Source: Amycolatopsis dendrobii
GTDB lineage: Bacteria > Actinomycetota > Actinomycetes > Mycobacteriales > Pseudonocardiaceae
Assembly (NCBI RefSeq): GCF_014145675.1
Contig: NZ_JACGZW010000009.1
Span: forward strand, 62,001-126,000
Direction of reading: 5' to 3'
DNA length: 64,000 nucleotides
The notes under the pieces are model-generated. The model did not search any database and was not told where the DNA came from. It saw only the letters and a list, made by a program, of their open reading frames with translations. Within the stretch, counting starts at the first letter, position 1; every line of letters starts with the position of its first letter. This document shows positions 60,101-64,000 of this stretch, in pieces. The translations under genes and the position numbers were made by a program.

Positions 60101-60946
60101 GTGACCACTGGCATCGAAGACCGCCTGCGCCGGACCGAGCTGGGAGAGTTCCTCCGCAACCGGCGCGGCCGGATCACGCCCGAGCAGGTCGGCTTGCCGC
60201 TCGGCGGCCGCAGGCGCACGCCGGGGCTGCGCCGCGAGGAGGTCGCGCAGCTCGCCGGGGTGGGGGTCACCTGGTACACGTGGCTCGAGCAGGGCCGCGA
60301 CATCAACGCGTCCGAGCAGGTGCTCAGCGCGATCTCCCGCACGCTCCGGCTCGATCCGCACGAACACGTGCACCTGTTCACCCTCGCCGGCGCGCCCGAG
60401 CCGGTGACGGAGAAGAAGAACTGCTCCGCGATCACCCCGTCGATGCAGGACATGATGGTCCAGCTGGAGCCCTTCCCGGTCGCGGTCCGCAACGCGCGCT
60501 TCGACGTGCTCGGCCACAACGCCGGTTACGACTGGCTGATGGGCGGCGTCGACAAGATCCCGTACGAGGAACGCAACACGCTCGTCCAATGCCTGCTCAA
60601 TCCACAGTGGAAAGAGCGGATGGTCGACTGGGAGCAGAACGTGCCGCGGATGGTCTCGTCCTTCCGCGCCGCGATGGCCGAGCACATGGGCGAACCCGGC
60701 TGGAAGTCGCTGGTCAAACGGCTCAGGGCGGAATCGCCGTGCTTCGCGGAGCTGTGGGAGCGCCACGACGTGAACACCGAGCAGGCCAAGAGCAAACGCT
60801 ACCTGCACCCGGAGGCGGGCCTGCTCACCTTCGACTTCACCTACCTCTACGCCGGCCGCCGCTCGGAAATCCGGATGTCGGTCTACACCCCGGCGAACGA
60901 CGAGACTCGCGCGAAGCTGCTGGAGTTCGTGCCCAAGACGCGATAG
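60101..60946 (+). CDS. XRE-family regulator, MmyB-like
   Basis: A 281-residue regulator. The N-terminal helix-turn-helix includes ELGEFLRNRRGRITPEQVGLPLGGRRRTPGLRREEVAQLAGVGVTWYTWLEQGRDIN, the MmyB/XRE signature (R-R-T-P-G-L-R-R-E-E-V). The C-terminal MmyB ligand-binding (PAS-like) domain has VRNARFDVLGHNAGYDWLMG and LLTFDFTYLYAGRRSEIRMSVYTPAN. Divergent from the MFS exporter, which it most likely represses until a drug binds. 3' end overlaps the pseudogene. Confidence 0.9.
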   Translation: MTTGIEDRLRRTELGEFLRNRRGRITPEQVGLPLGGRRRTPGLRREEVAQLAGVGVTWYTWLEQGRDINASEQVLSAISRTLRLDPHEHVHLFTLAGAPEPVTEKKNCSAITPSMQDMMVQLEPFPVAVRNARFDVLGHNAGYDWLMGGVDKIPYEERNTLVQCLLNPQWKERMVDWEQNVPRMVSSFRAAMAEHMGEPGWKSLVKRLRAESPCFAELWERHDVNTEQAKSKRYLHPEAGLLTFDFTYLYAGRRSEIRMSVYTPANDETRAKLLEFVPKTR

Positions 60947-61361
60947 TGCAGGTGGGTCACGCCCTCGCCAGCGGCGATCTCGGGCGTGCCGAGCCGCACC
61001 GGGCCGAATCCGAATTCGCCGAAGAACGGCATCCCGCCGCCGAGCAGGACCGGCACGGGATCGACCCGCACCGCGTCGAGCAGCCCGGCCTCCAGGCACT
61101 GCCGCGCCATCTCGCCGGAGTTCACGCCGACGTCAGGTCGAACAGCCGCCGCCTGACCACCAGCGCCCCGGTCGACTCCAGTTGCGCGCGCACGACCTTC
61201 GCGCTCGCCGGGGACATGCGCAACGCACGTCCCGGCTGCGCGGTCGGCACCTCCTCGGTGCCGCTGCCCAGCCAGCCGAAGAGCAGATCGAACCCCGATT
61301 CGCCCGGGCCCGCCACGAAACCGTCCAGCGACATGCTCGCCCCGGCCACTACCTCGCCCAT
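60883..61361 (-). pseudogene. Broken dihydrofolate-reductase-like (RibD C-terminal) gene
   Basis: The N-terminal half reads MGEVVAGASMSLDGFVAG...ALRMSPASAKVVRAQL...GALVVRRRLFDLT and stops at 61122 (TGA). In the next frame the C-terminal half continues as DVGVNSGEMARQCLEAGLLDAVRVDPVPVLLGGGMPFFGEFG...GVTHLHYRV. Complete relatives, as I recall, have about 65 residues in between (roughly GWGGRHP...KDV). The two halves meet at GACCTGACGTCGGCG, so an internal out-of-frame deletion destroyed the gene. The downstream frame runs past the natural end into the XRE gene, to 60883. Confidence 0.75.
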
Positions 61362-61496
61362 CCTCGTCTTCTTTTTTCGCCGTTTGCCTGGTGAACGGAG
61401 CTGGTTGAGCGTTCTCGACATACCGCGCCGCGCGTAGCCGGATCCCGCGCTTCACGACGGACGCGCCCGGTCGTCTTCCCCGGTAGCTTTCGCACC

Positions 61497-62618
61497 ATGC
61501 ACTACTGGTGGCGGGCGCGGAACCCGTGGTTCGGGCGGGTGTTCCGGACCTTCGTGGTGCTCGCCTTCGTGCTCGGCGGCTCCAGCGCGTCCGGCCGCTG
61601 GCAGCACGCGCCGCAACTGCTGAGCCCGCTCGGCGCCGGTTGGCTGGCCGCGACCGTGCTCACCCTGCTGCTTGTCCACCGGTACCCACTGCCGCTGTTC
61701 GTGCTTACCGCGGCCTCGGCGTACGCGTACTACCTGTCGCCGGAGCCCGGCGGGCCGGTGATCATCGTCCCCACCATCGCGCTGTTCGTGCTTACGCGGC
61801 AGAAGGGGCCGGTGGTCGCCGGAAGCACTGGCGCGGGGGTCCTCGCGGCGGCGTACGGGGTCCACATCATCGTCGCGCAAACGTTTGCGCTCAGTGCCTG
61901 GGCGCTGTTCGCCGTGGTCTGGATGGCCGCGGTGATCGGCATCGCGACCGCGGTCCGGTTCCAGTTCGCCGCCGTCGCCGCCCGGCGCGAGCAGGCCGAC
62001 GAACATCGGCACCGGATGGCCGAGCAGGAGCGGCTCCGGATCGCCCGCGAGGTGCACGACGTCGTCGCACACAGCCTCGCGATGATCAACGTCCAAGCAG
62101 GCGTCGCCGCCCATGTCGCGGACCGGCGGCCAGAGCAGGCGAAAGAGGCGCTGCTCAACATCAAGGCGGCCAGCGCGTCCGCGCTCAACGACCTCCGTGC
62201 GACCCTCGCCGTGCTGCGCTCCGGCGAAAACCGCGCGCCCGCGCCGAGCCTCGCGCAGGTCGACGAACTGCTCGACCATGCCCGCGCTGCCGGGTTGGCA
62301 GTCGAACTGCACGGCGAAGCCGGTGACCTGCCCGCGCCGGTGGACGGCGCGGCGTACCGGATCCTTCAGGAGTCGCTGACCAACGTCGTCCGGCATGCCG
62401 ACGGGGCACAGCGCGTCGAGGTCCGCTTCGAGCGGAAGCCGGGCACGCTGGTCCTGATCGTGCGCGACGACGGCCGCGGCACCGTCCAGCCGACGCCCGG
62501 ACACGGTCTGCGCGGCATGCGGGAACGCGCTACCGCGCTCGGCGGCAGCGTCGAGGCGAGCGTCACCGGACAGGGTTTCCAGGTGCGGGCGGAACTGCCC
62601 GTGGAGGGGGAGAAATGA
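61497..62618 (+). CDS. NarL-type sensor histidine kinase
   Basis: A 373-residue kinase. The first 150 residues have four or five helices (LGAGWLAATVLTLLLVHRYPLPLFVLTAASAYAYYL, AWALFAVVWMAAVIGIAT) and sense something at the membrane. The dimerisation/phospho-acceptor block is ERLRIAREVHDVVAHSLAMINVQAGVA (His), and the ATPase domain YRILQESLTNVVRHA, VRDDGRGTVQ and GHGLRGMRERA. Phosphorylates the response regulator encoded after a 4-bp overlap. Signal unknown. Confidence 0.92.
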   Translation: MHYWWRARNPWFGRVFRTFVVLAFVLGGSSASGRWQHAPQLLSPLGAGWLAATVLTLLLVHRYPLPLFVLTAASAYAYYLSPEPGGPVIIVPTIALFVLTRQKGPVVAGSTGAGVLAAAYGVHIIVAQTFALSAWALFAVVWMAAVIGIATAVRFQFAAVAARREQADEHRHRMAEQERLRIAREVHDVVAHSLAMINVQAGVAAHVADRRPEQAKEALLNIKAASASALNDLRATLAVLRSGENRAPAPSLAQVDELLDHARAAGLAVELHGEAGDLPAPVDGAAYRILQESLTNVVRHADGAQRVEVRFERKPGTLVLIVRDDGRGTVQPTPGHGLRGMRERATALGGSVEASVTGQGFQVRAELPVEGEK

Positions 62619-63286
62619 CCATCCGCGTCGTACTGGCCGACGACCAGGCCCTGGTCCGCGCCGGATTCCGGCTGCTGCTGGACACCGAGGACGGTTTCGA
62701 GGTGGCCGGCGAGGCGAGCGACGGCGAGCAGGCTGTCGCGCAGGCGGTCGAGCACCGGCCGGACATCGTGGTGATGGACATCCGGATGCCCGGCACCGAC
62801 GGCCTCGAAGCGACCCGCCGGATCACCTCGCACCCCGACCTCACCGGGGTGAAAGTACTGGTCCTGACCACCTTCGACGTCGACGAATACGTCTACGAGG
62901 CACTCCGCGCCGGGGCCAGCGGCTTCCTGCTGAAGGACACCGAACCGGTCGAACTCCTGCACGCGCTGCGCGTCGTCGCGGCGGGGGAGGCGCTGCTCGC
63001 GCCGACCGTCACGCGCCGGTTGATCGCCGAGATCGTCGGACGGCCGGAGCACCGGCGGATCGACACCTCGGCCGTGCAGGAGGTGACCGAACGCGAACGC
63101 GAGGTGCTGGCGCTGGTCGCGGGCGGATTGTCGAACGACGAAATCGCCGCCCACCTGGTGATCTCCACGGCGACCGCGCGCACGCACGTCAGCCGCATCA
63201 TGACCAAGATCGGCGCTCGCGACCGGGCGCAGCTGGTGGTGCTCGCGTACGAATCCGGCCTGGTCACCCCGCGTCGTGGCTCGTGA
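62615..63286 (+). CDS. NarL/LuxR-type response regulator
   Basis: A 223-residue regulator: receiver domain IRVVLADDQALVRAGFRLLL, phospho-Asp in DIVVMDIRMPG, VLVLTTFDVDEYVYEALRAGASGFLLKD. LuxR helix-turn-helix VTEREREVLALVAGGLSNDEIAAHLVISTATARTHVSRIMTKI. Pair-mate of the kinase upstream (4-bp overlap). Target genes are not identifiable. Its stop codon lies inside a perfect hairpin. Confidence 0.95.
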   Translation: MTIRVVLADDQALVRAGFRLLLDTEDGFEVAGEASDGEQAVAQAVEHRPDIVVMDIRMPGTDGLEATRRITSHPDLTGVKVLVLTTFDVDEYVYEALRAGASGFLLKDTEPVELLHALRVVAAGEALLAPTVTRRLIAEIVGRPEHRRIDTSAVQEVTEREREVLALVAGGLSNDEIAAHLVISTATARTHVSRIMTKIGARDRAQLVVLAYESGLVTPRRGS

Positions 63287-63324
63287 GTGTTCATGCCGGT
63301 TCGCACCGGCATGAACACTCACGA
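63281..63324 (+). terminator. 20-bp perfect hairpin overlapping the regulator stop codon
   Basis: TCGTGAGTGTTCATGCCGGT (63281-63300), loop TCGC, complement at 63305-63324. The regulator stop (63284-63286) is inside the left arm. No U-tract follows. It could stop transcription or be an intergenic repeat. Confidence 0.6.
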
Positions 63325-63420
63325 GGTCTCGCACGCGTGAGCTAAGCCGAGAGTGTGACTTACCCCGTGTCGGTGAACGTCGTCCCACCCTCGCACGCCT
63401 TACCGGAAGAGCATCACTCC

Positions 63421-64000
63421 TCAGCGAGGGGTGTGGCGGAAGGAGTTCCGGTGGCGTGGGAGATCGTCCTGGTCGCCGCGCTGGGCCTGGTTTTCCTGGT
63501 CCGGCTGGTAGCGCAGCTCCGGCGGAGCTGACGGACGCCGCCGCGGCGGCATCGCGCGGCGCACCGGCGGTTCGGCGGTGCGGTCGACGCCTGATTCGAC
63601 GACGGGACGCGCCCGGTGCGCGCCCCCGTTCGCACGAGGAGCCATCCCGCGCGGCTGGTCGGCGCGCGGAGTGTCGTTCGGCGGCGGAGCGCCGTTCCTC
63701 GGCATCCGCCCGTTCTGCACCGGACGCGGCCGAGGCACCGGACGACGCGGCGGCACCGGTTCGGCGGGAATCCTCGGGATCTCGAGGGTCACTTCGGCGT
63801 CGTCGACGAGCTGAGTCGTTTCCCCCGGCGTTTCGACCGGCGGCTCCGGCGGAGGCTCGGGCGTTTCCGGCGCGGGCGGAGGCGGCTTCGGCCGGTGCGA
63901 CAACCGCCGCGCCAGCGAGTGGCTCGGCCGTTCCACGAACCGGTAGCTCAGTTCGACCACCCCGAACACCGCCGGGATCACGATCAGCAGTGCGATCGGC
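63421..64000 (-). CDS. Acyltransferase (OafA/acyltransferase 3) C-terminal end, partial
   Basis: The frame is open to the right edge; about 193 codons are visible. The part nearest the edge reads IPAVFGVVELSYRFVERPSHSLARRL in outline (VELSYRFVERP is the hallmark end of acyltransferase 3 proteins). A long Pro/Arg-rich tail follows, about 150 residues, ending at 63421. The membrane domain lies outside. It acetylates surface polysaccharides or similar. The tail's real end is uncertain because a probable microprotein gene is antisense to it. Confidence 0.65.
   Translation of the reverse strand, partial: PIALLIVIPAVFGVVELSYRFVERPSHSLARRLSHRPKPPPPAPETPEPPPEPPVETPGETTQLVDDAEVTLEIPRIPAEPVPPRRPVPRPRPVQNGRMPRNGAPPPNDTPRADQPRGMAPRANGGAHRARPVVESGVDRTAEPPVRRAMPPRRRPSAPPELRYQPDQENQAQRGDQDDLPRHRNSFRHTPR
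63451..63531 (+). CDS. Predicted 26-residue membrane microprotein
   Basis: GTG at 63451 follows GGAAGGAG (63438-63445) with a five-base spacer, the best ribosome site in this region. The product is VAWEIVLVAALGLVFLVRLV plus a basic AQLRRS end: one 17-18-residue hydrophobic helix with a positive C-terminus. The frame also extends upstream to GTG 63355 (58 codons). It lies antisense to the Pro/Arg-rich tail of the acyltransferase. No match to a known small protein is claimed. Confidence 0.45.
   Translation: MAWEIVLVAALGLVFLVRLVAQLRRS

Noticed and set aside
57899..61099. Long minus-strand frame spanning the VOC, sigma, MFS and XRE genes
   Set aside because: Runs through several real genes in other frames; no start with a ribosome site.

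Overview
The window is about 70% GC, with dense short-spaced operons, many GTG/TTG starts and start-stop overlaps of the ATGA/GTGA type. Its gene content is typical of a filamentous actinomycete: an NsdA-like regulator, an MmyB-type XRE regulator, a class F sortase, a DUF6474 protein, a TM0106-type RecB-like nuclease and a YcnI-CopC-CopD copper set. This fits Pseudonocardiaceae, most likely Amycolatopsis. That is inferred from style and content, not from a marker gene.

Layout. 1-4.2 kb (minus): a glycosyltransferase-like gene cut by the left edge that carries an in-frame heptanucleotide tract, a small conflict-type protein, two secreted trypsin-like paralogues (one with Thr in place of the catalytic Ser) and an FKBP. 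4.3-10.3 kb: a secreted penicillin-acylase-family enzyme with a discoidin domain, then a divergent EamA exporter/LysR pair and a trans-sulfuration-type PLP enzyme. 10.5-11.9 kb: a Pro/Thr/Lys-repeat secreted protein overlapping a class F sortase. 11.9-22.9 kb: a GntR regulator with a palindromic operator, a five-gene peptide-type ABC importer, aldehyde dehydrogenase, SDR and amidase, facing two CitE-type CoA-ester lyases; this reads as a catabolic unit for an imported amide or peptide. 23.3-28.3 kb: an unknown protein, an NAD(P)-binding protein, a PRPP synthetase, then a divergent sugar-lactone oxidase and PLP aldolase/deaminase.

28.3-32.6 kb: a TetR-controlled beta-glucosidase and sugar transporter, then a MerR gene with a 19-bp-spacer promoter coupled to a carboxymuconolactone decarboxylase-like gene. 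32.6-37.9 kb: a 1736-residue RHS polymorphic toxin with no immunity gene beside it. 38.4-41.8 kb: two small unknown genes, an NsdA-like regulator and an APH-fold kinase. 42-45 kb: copper genes. 45.2-48.9 kb: a glycine-betaine/choline (OpuC-type) importer behind a stress-sigma-like promoter. 48.9-56.6 kb: DUF6474, RecB-like nuclease, MerR, a gene-free island, PadR with its operator, methyltransferase, SDR, UDP-glucose dehydrogenase and VOC protein. 56.6-64 kb: an ECF sigma factor coupled to a double-VOC protein, an MFS exporter divergent from an XRE regulator with a shared CCTGGTA array, a dihydrofolate-reductase-like pseudogene, a NarL-type two-component system, a probable 26-residue membrane microprotein, and the end of an acyltransferase running off the right edge.

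The strongest candidates for something undescribed are the heptanucleotide tract inside a coding region, the orphan RHS toxin domain, the over-represented 11-bp palindrome TCCACWGTGGA (five exact copies, coding and non-coding, both strands), the sortase/partner pair, and the antisense membrane microprotein. All sequence searches were by eye; no database was consulted.
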